Shown piece after piece: positions 1 through 11,981 of a DNA stretch of 64,000 nucleotides. Both the position numbers and the translations under genes were made by a program. This DNA comes from an uncultured Mycoplasmataceae bacterium. Lineage in GTDB: Bacteria > Bacillota_I > Bacilli_A > Mycoplasmatales > Mycoplasmoidaceae. Position 1 is the stretch's first letter. Every line of letters begins with the position of its first letter. The notes beneath the pieces are model-generated. The model saw only the letters and a program-made list of their open reading frames with translations. It did not search any database and was not told the origin of the DNA. The stretch spans positions 1 to 64,000 of the forward strand of contig CAMREV010000001.1 in assembly GCA_947041945.1 (NCBI GenBank), given 5' to 3'.

Positions 1-101
1 ATCATGTAAGACTATAAAAGAAAACTTTGATAGCATTGAATAGTAAATTATTTATTTACTATTCAATGCTATCAAAGTTTTCTTTTATAGTCTTACATGA
101 T
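1..101. repeat. 48-bp perfect inverted repeat at the window edge
   Basis: Positions 1-48 are the exact reverse complement of 54-101, leaving a 5-nt loop. The right arm contains the last 13 codons and stop of ldh on the minus strand, so the left arm is an inverted copy of the ldh 3' end. A natural Rho-independent terminator rarely has a stem this long or contains coding sequence. The repeat starts exactly at base 1, which is what a fold-back artefact at a contig end would give. A genuine ldh terminator or inverted duplication remains possible. Confidence 0.9.
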
Positions 102-997
102 TTATCAAAATTAGATTGTTCTTCATCACTTAGTGGAACATTAACTACTCTAGTTCAACCATCTTTATTTATAATTGCTGGCACCCCAATATAAACATTG
201 TTATTTTTATATTCACCATTTAAATAAACTGATATAGTTTCTATTTCATTTGCATCTCTAAGAACATGAGAAGCTAATCTCATCATACAAGCACCTATTC
301 CATAGTAAGTAGATTTTTTTCTATTTATTATTTCATAAGCTCTTTGAACTACGTCTTTATGTATTTCTTTTAATTTGCTTTCGCTAATTTTTCCTTCTGA
401 GATTACTTCACTAATTGGTTTAGTAAAAACAGATCCATATTTAATACTTGCAATTGAACTGTCGCCATGCTCACCCATTATACAAAGATTTATTGTTGAT
501 GGGTTTACTTTTAATTCTTTTCCAACTAAAACTCTAAACCTAGAAGTATCAAGCATTGTTCCTGTTCCAAAAACTTTATTTTTTGAATAACCAGTTTCTT
601 TTTGGTAAACCATAGTTAATACATCAACAGGATTTGAAGAAATCATTGTAACTCCATCAAACTTAGTAGCTTTTACACTCTTAGCAATTTGCTTCATTAT
701 TTTTGCATTATCTTGAATCATTTCAAGTCTTGTTTCACCAGGTTTTTGTGGTCTTCCAGCTGTTATAGCAATTATATCAGCATCATTACAATCATTGTAA
801 GTACCGTTTCTAATTGTTGCATCACAATGTGGTAACACACCAATTGCATCAAGTAAATCCATTGATTGTCCTTCAGCTAATTCATTGAAGTGATCAATTA
901 ATATATATTCATCTGCTATCATATTATTAATAGCTGAATATAAAAAAGAACACCCAACATTACCAGCTCCAATTAGAACTATTTTTTTTCTTTTCAT
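59..997 (-). CDS. ldh: L-lactate dehydrogenase
   Basis: This NAD-dependent cytoplasmic enzyme reduces pyruvate to lactate and regenerates NAD+ for glycolysis. The N-terminal Rossmann motif GAGNVG is at about residues 11-16. The SSNPVD motif and the catalytic histidine in GEHGDSS are present, and the length of 312 residues is normal for the family. One TGA near the C-terminus is read as Trp; stopping there would cut off about 30 residues. The start has a strong Shine-Dalgarno, AAAGGAG, just upstream. The stop codon lies inside the 48-bp inverted repeat. Malate dehydrogenase is the main alternative because the families are close, but the overall sequence reads as LDH. Confidence 0.93.
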
Positions 998-1189
998 TTT
1001 TTCTCCTTTTTAAACAATCATATTATATTAAATTTTTTTTATATATTATATTAATGATTATTTTATATACATATATTTTTAAGATATATTTATACAAGTG
1101 TTAATTTATTTTGTATAGTTTTTAATAAAAATTAAAAACAAACCCTTAATATAAGAAAATAAATAATAATAAACAATTTATAATATTTT

Positions 1190-1218
1190 TTGATAAAAAG
1201 ACATTTTTAAGGTATAAT
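1190..1218 (+). promoter_or_regulatory. Sigma-70-type promoter for the surface protein gene
   Basis: TTGATA (1190-1195) and TATAAT (1213-1218) are separated by 17 nt, close to the sigma-70 consensus. The next gene starts at 1275 and has an AGGAG ribosome site at 1261-1265, which implies a leader of about 50 nt. Confidence 0.6.
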
Positions 1219-1274
1219 AATAGTAGTTATATTTTTGTAATATAAATTTATTTTAGACATAGGAGTTTATAAAT

Positions 1275-2747
1275 ATGAGAAATAAAAAATTAAAAAAGGC
1301 AATCTTGTCTACAGTTAGCATTTTTGCTTTTACAGGTATAATATTATCTGCAAACTTAGATAATATTTCAAAATTACAATCTAGTTTTTCTAGTGAATAT
1401 TCTTTACAAAATGATGGTTTTAAAAATGAAAATGAATCATCTGAAATTATCAATTCAGAAATTGAAAGTATTTCTTCAATTACACCATTAGCTTTACCAA
1501 CAGTAATTAGTTTAAAACCTGAAGTAGAAATCGAAAGTATTATTGCAGGTAATTTTCCGTTTCAAGTAAATAGAAAAGTTATGGAAAGTTTAGTATCAAT
1601 CACAAATCTTCCTCCTGATTCAACTATTGGAGCAAATGTTACTTTTACTGCTACTGGAATTAATAATGTGGCTCCTCCTGGTGGTTCTCTACCTCCAACA
1701 ATGGCTGGTTTAGCTACTATCAATGTTTCTATTAACAATTATTATGGTTCTAATGGCTCATTGGTTGCAGAGGGTTTGCCTGGTTATCAACCTCTTCTTG
1801 GAACCTTTACTATAAGAAATTTTAAATCTGTAGCAAGACAAACAAATTATGCTCAAATTAATAGTTTTATTACAACAAATTGATATGCTTCTGATGTTGT
1901 AGATGGTAAAGATGTAACCACTGAAAATGTATTTATGATTAATAATGGTGTTACAGGCATTCCTGGTTCTAATACAACTGTAAATATAGTTTCAAAAGAT
2001 TTTGACAATAAAGTTGGTTCATTAAAGGTGAGTTATACTATTCAAAATTATTTTGACCAAAGTGGACAACTTATTAGAACAAAATCTTTAGTTCGAGATA
2101 TTACTGTATCAAATTTTAAAAAAGTTCCAGGAGCGACAACTTTAATATTAAAGGATGATGGCACTACAAATACTTTAATACCTTCAAACATTGCAAAACA
2201 ATTAGAAATTAATTTTGAAGAGTATATAACATGATTTGAATTAATAAATGTTCCAGAAGGAAGCTCTGGTGCTCCAAGTGGAAAAATTACTTCAATAAAA
2301 AACATAGTTCCAGATGATAAAAATGGTAGTATTAAACTTACTTATACTATTCAAGGAGAATTCTTTAATGCAAAACTTGTTAAAGAAAATTCACTTGAAG
2401 GAAATGAATTTACTGTAACTATTTCTGGAATGAATTCTCAAGTTGAGAAAGTTGATATTATTCCATTTGTTATAGGTGGTTCTGTTGGTGGTGTTGTCTT
2501 AATTGCCGCTATAGTAACAACTATAATGTTAGTATCTAAATCTAAAAAGAAAAAAAGTGAAAACTTAAGAAAACAAAAATTAAGTGAAAAAGTAGCCCCT
2601 CCAACAGGTGGTGTTGCTAAGTCTACTACTCCAGTTCCATCTTCAATTAGTGGTTCAAGTGTAGTTCCTGGTGGACCTAAACCTCCAGTTGGACCATCTG
2701 CAGGTGGCCCTATGAACAGACCAGTTCCACCTCCAATTAGAAAATAA
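1275..2747 (+). CDS. Surface protein with Lipoprotein_17-like repeats and proline-rich cytoplasmic tail
   Basis: 490 residues, joined through two TGA (Trp) codons. A basic N-terminus and hydrophobic stretch (about residues 10-28) form a signal or anchor, but no cysteine lipobox is visible. The ectodomain holds about three repeats, each ending in a pattern like GSLKVSYTIQNYF...ITVSNFKK, which resembles the mycoplasma lipoprotein-associated domain PF04200. A second membrane segment lies at about 395-415 (IPFVIGGSVGGVVLIAAIV). It is followed by a KSKKKK stop-transfer run and a tail of about 65 residues rich in P, G and S, ending in PVPPPIRK. Such proline-rich tails occur in mycoplasma adhesion and cytoskeletal proteins; a role in adhesion is inference. 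The gene is monocistronic, with its own promoter and terminator. Confidence 0.75.
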
Positions 2748-2760
2748 TTTTATTTTAATA

Positions 2761-2790
2761 AAAACCATAGTAAATATGGTTTTTTATTTT
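2761..2790 (+). terminator. Rho-independent terminator after surface protein
   Basis: Stem AAAACCATA (2761-2769) pairs with TATGGTTTT (2775-2783) and is followed by a T-rich run. Confidence 0.75.
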
Positions 2791-2810
2791 ATAATAAAAA
2801 AAAGGTTAAT

Positions 2811-3311
2811 ATGAATGTAAATTTAAATGAAATAATTTCAACTCAAATTGAACTTGATAATTTCATAGAAAAAAATCATAATCTTATTAAAAGAAATCTA
2901 ATTTCGAGAAGAAGATTAGCTTTAATTATTGAGATTTCTGAATTATGTAATGAAGTTAGATGTTTTAAATTTTGATCATTAAAAAAGCCAAGTCATAAAG
3001 ATATTATTTTGGATGAATTTGTAGATTGCTTACATTTCATAGTTTCTATTGGTCTTTATTATGGAGTGGATAAAATGAAATTCACAGTTAGTAAATCAAC
3101 AAAAAACAAAAAGGATAATATTCAATTATCTAAAACATTCACTGATTTAATTTCAAGTGTTAGTTCATTAAATAATGAAAAAAAAGTGAAAGCATTTATA
3201 AAAAAACTTTTTCAATTAGCAATTGATTTAAATTTAACTTTTAACGAAATAAAAAAAGCATATTTTTCAAAAAATGAAATCAATATAAAAAGACAAAAAG
3301 AAAACTACTAA
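2811..3311 (+). CDS. All-alpha dUTPase-like NTP pyrophosphohydrolase
   Basis: 166 residues, with one TGA read as Trp. The motif EISELCNEVRCFKFW followed by DEFVDCLHFIVSIGL matches the dimeric all-alpha dUTPase/MazG-like superfamily (PF08761), in which E-x2-E and E/D-x2-D residues bind magnesium. The likely role is hydrolysis of dUTP to dUMP, which limits uracil in DNA and feeds thyA further along in this window. The start was set at the ATG at 2811, which precedes the conserved helix and has AAGG upstream. The gene has its own terminator. Other MazG-fold NTPases cannot be excluded. Confidence 0.75.
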
Positions 3312-3325
3312 TTTATAGTAGTTTT
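3301..3325. terminator. Bidirectional terminator between convergent genes
   Basis: AAAACTACTA (3301-3310) pairs with TAGTAGTTTT (3316-3325) across a 5-nt loop, with a T-run on the plus strand. It covers the stop codon of the dUTPase gene and adjoins the end of the gene on the minus strand. Confidence 0.75.
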
Positions 3326-3326
3326 T

Positions 3327-3800
3327 TTAAACATTGTTAATAAATAAGAAAGTAACTATTAGAATCATATCTATAAACATGAAAGACGCAAATACTTGGA
3401 AAGCTAAATATTTTTTTCTAATGATATTTATATTAATCATTATTTGTCTTAAAACATCTGTATCAATGTCATATTTTTCTTGAATCTCATTTTTATTATA
3501 AGTTGTTCAATCTTGTCAACTATAAATGTTGAAATTGCTATCAATCGATTTATACCTATGTTTAATTCTTTTGTATCTAAATTCTGGTAATAAAAAGATT
3601 ACCACAAATAATATTTCCAAAATAATCAAAACTATTAGTGAAATAAAAAAGTTTCAACCTAATTGATTAAATAAGGCCCCCACAAAAGTAAGCGAGAAGA
3701 ACAAAATACCAAGAGAAATATTTAATTTATCTTCAGCATGCGACCTTTCTTTTTTAAACATTAAAAGTAAATTGAAATGTTCTTTATTTATTTTTTTCAA
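3327..3800 (-). CDS. Small membrane protein, function unknown
   Basis: The minus-strand reading frame gives 157 residues with three in-frame TGA Trp codons. It starts at TTG (3800) behind an AGAAGAG Shine-Dalgarno-like run; the first ATG (3761) has no visible ribosome site. There is a hydrophobic hairpin (about residues 30-75, containing LNISLGILFFSL and FFISLIVLIILEILFVVIFLL), a charged middle segment (YKRIKHRYKSIDS), and a last hydrophobic segment near the C-terminus. About three membrane spans are predicted by eye. I do not recognise the family. A SLATT-like topology was considered but not supported by any motif. Confidence 0.6.
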
Positions 3801-3912
3801 ATTGTACTCTTCTTTTTCTTTTTATTAATTATAAAACAAAATTTATACATTTTTAAAAATAATTAATTAAATACAATATAATTTATAAAATATTCAAAAA
3901 AGGTTCCAAAAA

Positions 3913-5136
3913 ATGTCTGAAAAAATCAAAATATCTCCAAAAGATTGAAATAAAAGTGAGTTCTTTCTTGAACAAGATGCAAAAAAAGGCGACTATATTT
4001 GTCTAGAAGATATTGGCGCTTTTTCTACTGATTATATTAAGGAACAATTTGATACAAAAATAAACAAAATCGCTAACGAAAGAATTACTGAAAAATTGAT
4101 AATCGAGAAAAGAAATTGAGAGAATGAATTCAGAGTTTCAAAAGAATTTACTAATTTAAATAATGAATTATTAAATACAAAAAAAGAATTAAATTTAATA
4201 AATGAGAACCATCAACAAAAAATTGATTCATTAAACAATTCAAAGAAAATGGAAATTGAAAAAGCAGTTCAAAATGAATCGCTAAATCAAGAAAAAAAAA
4301 TCAGCGAACTTAAGACTGAATTAAATATTTTGCTTATTAAAACGAATAAAGACAAGGAAGCAAAAGAAGCCATTCACCAAGCAGAAATTGACAAATTTAA
4401 TACTATAATAGAAAGTCAAAAAAATGAAATAGATAGAAGAGAAAATAAAAATATTAAATTAATTGGTGAAGATTTTGAAAAATGAATTGAGTCAGAATTT
4501 GATAGATATTTTCCAATTAGTGATAAATCAAAATTAGAAAAAACAACTAAACCTATTGGTGGGACAAAACCAGACTTTGAATTTAAAGTGTTTGGTGATA
4601 ATCAAGAAATTTTAGGAACTGCAACAATTGAAGCTAAAACAGAAACTATTTCAGGTAAAACAAAAAATAGTTCTCACTATGAAAAATTAGATAGAGATAG
4701 AAACAATTTAAATTCTGAGTATGCTATTTTAGTAAGTGAATTAGAACCTGAAAATGCTTTTTTAATTAAGAAGGTTCCAGAATACAAAAATATGTTTGTG
4801 ATTAGACCTGCTTATTTAATGACATTCTTATCATTAATACAATATATTTCATATGAAAAACAAGGTGTTAAAAAACTTGAATTAAAATTCAAAGATAAGC
4901 AAGAAATTCAAAAAGAGTTTGAAGAAATGAAATCAGAAATTTTAGAAAATTCAATAAAACATATAAATACAAAATGTAGTGAAATAAATGATGAAGTAAG
5001 CAAGATTAAGAAATCGGCAGATAAAATTCAAGAAGCAATTAACTTAGTTTTAGAAAGACATTTATCTACAGTTAAAACTAAAATAGAAAACTTTAGAATT
5101 GAATCAATTAAAAATAGAATTGAAAAAATTAATTAA
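3913..5136 (+). CDS. DUF2130 family protein (predicted DNA-associated, nuclease-like)
   Basis: 407 residues, with Trp-TGA codons at positions the family conserves. The N-terminal half is a long charged coiled coil (about residues 50-190). The C-terminal half carries the DUF2130 signature: GEDFEKWIESEFDRYFP, then GTKPDFEF, then IEAKTET and HYEKLDRDRNNLNSEYAILV, then the segment VPEYKNMFVIRP. The order D...E-A-K recalls a PD-(D/E)XK nuclease core; the biochemical role is not established as far as I know. The start at 3913 follows an AAGG ribosome site. ispD begins 2 nt after its stop, so the two are probably translated together. Confidence 0.85.
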
Positions 5137-5138
5137 TT

Positions 5139-5828
5139 ATGAATATTGCAATTATTTTAGCTTCTGGAATTAGTCTGAGAACTAAAACAAAAACACCTAA
5201 ACAATTTTTAAAAATTAATAACAAAACAATTCTTGAGCATTCTGCATTAACATTTATAAATACTAAAGAAATAAACAAAGTAATCATTGTAGTAAGAGAA
5301 GAACATCTATCTAAAGTGAAATCTATATTCAAAAAATACAAATGTCATAATAACTTTTTGTATTTTTGTGTTGGAGGAAGTTCAAGAAATGCTTCTATTA
5401 AAAAAGCTTTAGAATTTACCAGAAATAATTTAACCATAAAAAAAGATGACATCATTCTTACTCATGATGCAAATCGAATTTTTGTTACTTCTAAAATAAT
5501 AAAAGATAATATTCTAAGTTGTAAAAAAAACAAATGTGTTATTACTGGAATTAATTCTTCAGATACAATTTATAAATATAAAAATAAATCTATAACTAGT
5601 ACATTAAATAGGGATGAATTATTTTGCTCACAAACGCCCCAAACTTTTACCTATGAAAAAATAAGCAAAATTATAAATATTAAAGATAAAAAAATATTTG
5701 ATAATTCTGACTTGGGAACCTTGGCATTTTCACTTAATGAAAAGATATCGATTGTCCAGGGAAGCAGCTTAAATTTTAAAATAACAAATTATGATGACTA
5801 TATTATTGCAAAAAAGATAATGAAATAA
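5139..5828 (+). CDS. ispD: 2-C-methyl-D-erythritol 4-phosphate cytidylyltransferase (IspD/TarI family)
   Basis: 229 residues. The N-terminal nucleotide-binding loop ASGISLRTKTKTPKQF matches the family pattern G-x3-R...PKQ. HDANRIFVT corresponds to the HDAARPxV motif, and SQTPQTF to the conserved QTPQ motif. IspD couples MEP to CTP, the third step of the MEP isoprenoid pathway. TarI, a ribitol-phosphate cytidylyltransferase of wall teichoic acid synthesis, has almost the same motifs. Mycoplasmas have no wall, and ispG lies at 62634, so IspD is favoured. Translation is probably coupled to the DUF2130 gene. Confidence 0.75.
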   Translation: MNIAIILASGISLRTKTKTPKQFLKINNKTILEHSALTFINTKEINKVIIVVREEHLSKVKSIFKKYKCHNNFLYFCVGGSSRNASIKKALEFTRNNLTIKKDDIILTHDANRIFVTSKIIKDNILSCKKNKCVITGINSSDTIYKYKNKSITSTLNRDELFCSQTPQTFTYEKISKIINIKDKKIFDNSDLGTLAFSLNEKISIVQGSSLNFKITNYDDYIIAKKIMK

Positions 5829-5855
5829 TATTTATAAAAAATTAATTTTATTTGT

Positions 5856-5861
5856 TATAAT
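5856..5861 (+). promoter_or_regulatory. -10 element upstream of the P-type ATPase
   Basis: TATAAT lies 39 nt before the ATG at 5900. A weak TTTATA is about 19 nt further upstream. The AAAGAAAG run before the start may serve as ribosome site. Confidence 0.4.
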
Positions 5862-5899
5862 AATTTTAATTTTTAAAATAACTTTAAAAGAAAGAAAAT

Positions 5900-8941
<3,042 letters not shown>

Positions 8942-8952
8942 TTTTTTATTTT

Positions 8953-10353
8953 TTAATATTCAAATTCTTCATTTTTTTTATCGTTTGCATCTTCTTCTTT
9001 TTCAATAGAGTCTTTAATTTCGTTAATTAAGCTATCCATGTTTTTTGTGATTGCTTCTTCATCATCCCATAAGTTTTCTTCTTCATAAGATTCAATGTTA
9101 TTAATTTCATTTACTAACGATTCATAGATCATGTCTTCAGTTTCACTAATAAAATTATTTTCATCAACTTCAGATTTTTTTGATTCAAAGCTTTCATCGT
9201 TAACATCAACCATTGTGTTTCATAGTTCTAAATCTTCTTCATTAAAAGAATCATCATCTTCTGATTTTGGAATTATAAACTCTTCAAAGTCACTAATAGT
9301 TTTATGATTTGATTTTTCGCTTGATAGATCATATTCTTCTATTACAATGTTATCACTTGAAAAATCTGAATTAGAGCTTTTTAATTCTTGATTAACCATT
9401 TCAGTTTTATATTCATCTTTTGGTAATGAAATACTTTTTATTACTTCATCATTAGTTATGTCAGAAATTATAACCTCATTAGTTTTTTTGATTAAAGACT
9501 CTTCTTTCTTTATTTCTTCTTCAATTTTGTTTTCTTCTAATTTAATTTCATATCTTTTTCATAAAACATTAATTGCTGGAATTAGTTTTGTAATTATTGA
9601 AGCAAATAATATTTTTATTTCTTCCATTGTATAAAATAAGAATTTTAAAAAGTCATTTTTATATAAGAATCCATCATCATCATATTCAAGTTCAAGTAGT
9701 TTAACTTTTTCAATAAGTTTTTTATCTGTTTCATATGAACAAAGTTTTATTTTTTTAATTAAGTCTTGAAGTTTAATATTTCTTCCAAATAAAGAATTAG
9801 ATATAATTATTTTATCTTTTTCAAATCTTGATAAATATTCATCAAGACTACTTGTCATTGCTGAAGCTAAGTCAAATAAATTGACTTCAATAATATTAAA
9901 TAGATCAGATAAAGAAATAATATATTTATTTAAATTAACTATTTTTTCAGACAATTCAAAAAACTCAGTGTTTTCTAATAAAGTTTTATAATAATTTTTT
10001 TGTGTTTTATATGTAAAATTGTTATTTGCAAATTCAGTTATAGTTTGTAATGCAAATAAATCTACTGAATTTATTTCAAAAAAATCATCAGATTCAACAA
10101 TAAAGTTTTTATCAATAAAATTTTCCTTTAAATTTTCAAAGTATGGAATACTAGTTTGAAATTTATATAATAATCCATTACTTTCATTTTCTAAAAATGA
10201 ATAACTATTACCATCCAACTTATTAATTTTTTCTTCTTTATTAATTAAAATAGAAGAAGGAAGAAGAAACATTGATATTAATGATTCCTTCATTTTGTCA
10301 TTGTTTATATTTGCTTTTTTTCTATTAACAATATTTATATTTTTATTACTCAT
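8953..10353 (-). CDS. Acidic protein of unknown function
   Basis: 466 residues, read through two TGA codons. The first 270 residues look helical with a hydrophobic patch (FLKFLFYTMEEIKILFASIITKLIPAINVLWKR, about 245-275, shown here only as a location). From about residue 280 on, the protein is very acidic and low-complexity, with clusters such as EEDLELWNT and YEEENLWDDEE in which tryptophan sits within acid patches. No signal peptide is seen. I do not recognise the family. Aromatic-acidic clusters occur in some mycoplasma terminal-organelle proteins, but these are not EAGR boxes. It is divergent from the strongly basic protein at 10513. Confidence 0.7.
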
Positions 10354-10512
10354 TTTCTATGCCTTTTTTAAAGTTATGTATTCATATTAATTATATTAAA
10401 TTTAAAAAAATAAACAAATTTTAATTAATAAAAAACTAATTAAATAATATTTTTTTCAATAACTTATATATAATTAAACTATTGTAAAAAAAATAAAAAA
10501 AAGGAATAAAAA

Positions 10513-10890
10513 ATGTTATTTTGAAAAAAGAAAAAAAACCAAGAATCTCAAACAGAAAATAAAGAAACTGAAGAGATAAAAAAAGAAGAAGAAAAAATAG
10601 ACGCAACAATGGAAAAAGGCGAAGGCTCTTTAACTGTAAAAGAATCTATTGTTGAAAAAACAACTGTTGCTAAAAAAGCTCCAGCTAAAAAGAAATCTCC
10701 AGCTAAAAAACCAGCTGTTAAAAAAGCTGCAACTGCTAAAGCAAAACCTGTTGCTAAAAAAGCCGCACCTGCTAAAGCAAAACCTGCTGCTAAAAAACCT
10801 GCTGCTAAAAAACCCGCTGCTAAAAAACCTGCTGCTAAAAAACCTGCTGCTAAAAAACCTGCTGCTAAAAAACCTGCTTCAAAAAAATAA
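10513..10890 (+). CDS. Lysine/alanine/proline repeat protein (histone H1-like tail)
   Basis: 125 residues. The start at 10513 follows an AAGGAATAAAAA leader and reads MLFWKKKKN through one TGA. An acidic-basic segment (residues 1-55) precedes an almost pure A/K/P region from about residue 55 to the end. That region has units of PAAKK encoded by a 15-bp DNA repeat. Such tails bind nucleic acid non-specifically in histone H1-like bacterial proteins. In mollicutes the same kind of linker is often followed by a DUF2188 domain, and remnants of that domain follow the stop here. The protein is probably truncated or the sequence carries indel errors. Confidence 0.7.
10786..10875 (+). repeat. 15-bp tandem repeat encoding AAKKP units
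   Basis: Six head-to-tail copies of GCTGCTAAAAAACCT with a single C/T difference in one copy. It is prone to slippage, so copy number may vary between strains. Confidence 0.9.
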
Positions 10891-11134
10891 GCTAGCTAAA
10901 AAATGCTTTAAAATCAACTAAATAAACTAAAAATATTTATCATGTAATTTCTGGAAAATATAAAAAAGTAAAAAAGTTGATAAGAAGATAAATTAGAAGT
11001 TTTAAAAAAGTTAATGTTTATTGCAAAATTAACAATGAATATATTTCAAAAGTTAAAACACTTGCTTCTAATAATGGTGCAACCATCATGGTTAAAAAAT
11101 TGATGGTTCTCTCCAAGAAACTATAAATTTATAA
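10891..11134 (+). pseudogene. Broken DUF2188 domain downstream of the AAKP protein
   Basis: No intact gene is present, but pieces of a DUF2188-like domain can be read. IYHVISGKY appears near 10935. VKTLASNNGATIMVKK ends near 11095, in the same frame but after an in-frame TAA (10989-10991). KIDGSLQETINL follows in a shifted frame and ends at 11134. The joined pieces match the pattern of DUF2188 (YHV...AK.LA...GA.I.VHK.DG..Q). Its frame also differs from the upstream gene. All lesions lie in or near A-runs, so either real decay or sequencing indels could explain them. Confidence 0.6.
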
Positions 11135-11165
11135 AAAAAATAATGATCTAATCATTATTTTTTTT
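11133..11165. terminator. Bidirectional terminator
   Basis: A 15-bp perfect stem (11133-11147 with 11151-11165) has a 3-nt loop and A/T runs on both sides. The loop is the stop codon of the ABC ATPase gene on the minus strand. Confidence 0.8.
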
Positions 11166-11981
11166 ATCCTTGTCTCCATGATATTCATTTGGAGACTTCA
11201 AGTCTTTTATCCAATAATCATAAATAATTTTTTTACTATGAGATTTAATTATTTTTGGTGTTACTCCAAAAATATCTTCAATAGATTTTTTAGTTATAAT
11301 ATCATTTGTTTTTCCATCAAGTGCAACTTTTCCATCTTTCATAATAATTACTTTATCAGAAAACTTTAGCCCATGATTAATATCATGAATTACTATAATA
11401 ATTGTTTTGTTCATTTTATGATTTAAATCATGAAGTAAATGCATTATTTCTAGTTGAGCTTTAATATCTAAGTGATTTGTTGGCTCATCCAAAACTATTG
11501 TTTCTGTGTCTTGGGCAATTGCTAATGCAATTAGTGCTTTTTGTCTTTGACCACCAGAAAGTTCATCAATATATTTATTTTCTAAATTAGATAATCCAAC
11601 TCTATCCAATGCAGATCTTATTTTTTCCTCATCATCTTTTTTATTTGAGAAAAATAAACTATTGTATGGATGTCTTCCAAGTTGAACGAACTCTCATAAA
11701 GTTACATCTTCTGGAAATGTTGAAAGTTGTGGAACAAAAGCAATTTTTTTTGAAATATCTTTTTTTGAAAATGATTTAAGATTCAAACCATCATAAAATA
11801 TTTCTCCTGAATTTTGATTGACCATTGAAAAGAGTGCAAATAATAAAGTAGATTTACCAGAGCCGTTTACACCAATTATTGAAACAAAATCTCCTTTTTT
11901 AATTGAAAAAGAAGCGTCCTTAACAATATTTATATCCTTTGTGTATCCAAGACACACATTTTTAAAAACTATTTTTTCCAT
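11148..11981 (-). CDS. Iron/siderophore-type ABC transporter ATPase
   Basis: 277 residues, joined through one TGA. Walker A GVNGSGKST is at about 38-46. The signature LSGGQRQ is near 145, Walker B TIVLDEPTNHLD follows, and the switch histidine is in VIHDINH. The sequence LGRHPYNSL between Walker A and the signature is typical of FecE/FepC/BtuD ATPases. It would drive the two FecCD permeases encoded just upstream on the same strand. Its ATG overlaps the permease stop by 1 nt (TAATG). The substrate could be ferric siderophore, haem or cobalamin. Confidence 0.9.

Noticed and set aside
998-1189. Further gene in the spacer upstream of ldh
   Set aside because: Only very AT-rich sequence with frequent stops; probably holds the divergent ldh promoter (an ATTATA at 1022-1027 reads TATAAT on the minus strand).
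1275-2747. Apparent frameshifts or split genes throughout the window
   Set aside because: Each break is a TGA at a position where the family has Trp, so this is code 4 and not gene decay.
5139-5828. TarI (ribitol-phosphate cytidylyltransferase)
   Set aside because: Motifs fit as well, but no wall or teichoic acid genes are expected and ispG is in the same window; left as an alternative.
10786-10875. CRISPR-like array
   Set aside because: The repeats are contiguous 15-bp units without spacers and encode protein repeats.
10649-10921. Leucine/lysine-rich 90-residue reading frame inside the AAKP gene
   Set aside because: It is the shifted reading of the 15-bp repeat; the other frame has the expected start, ribosome site and AAKP composition.
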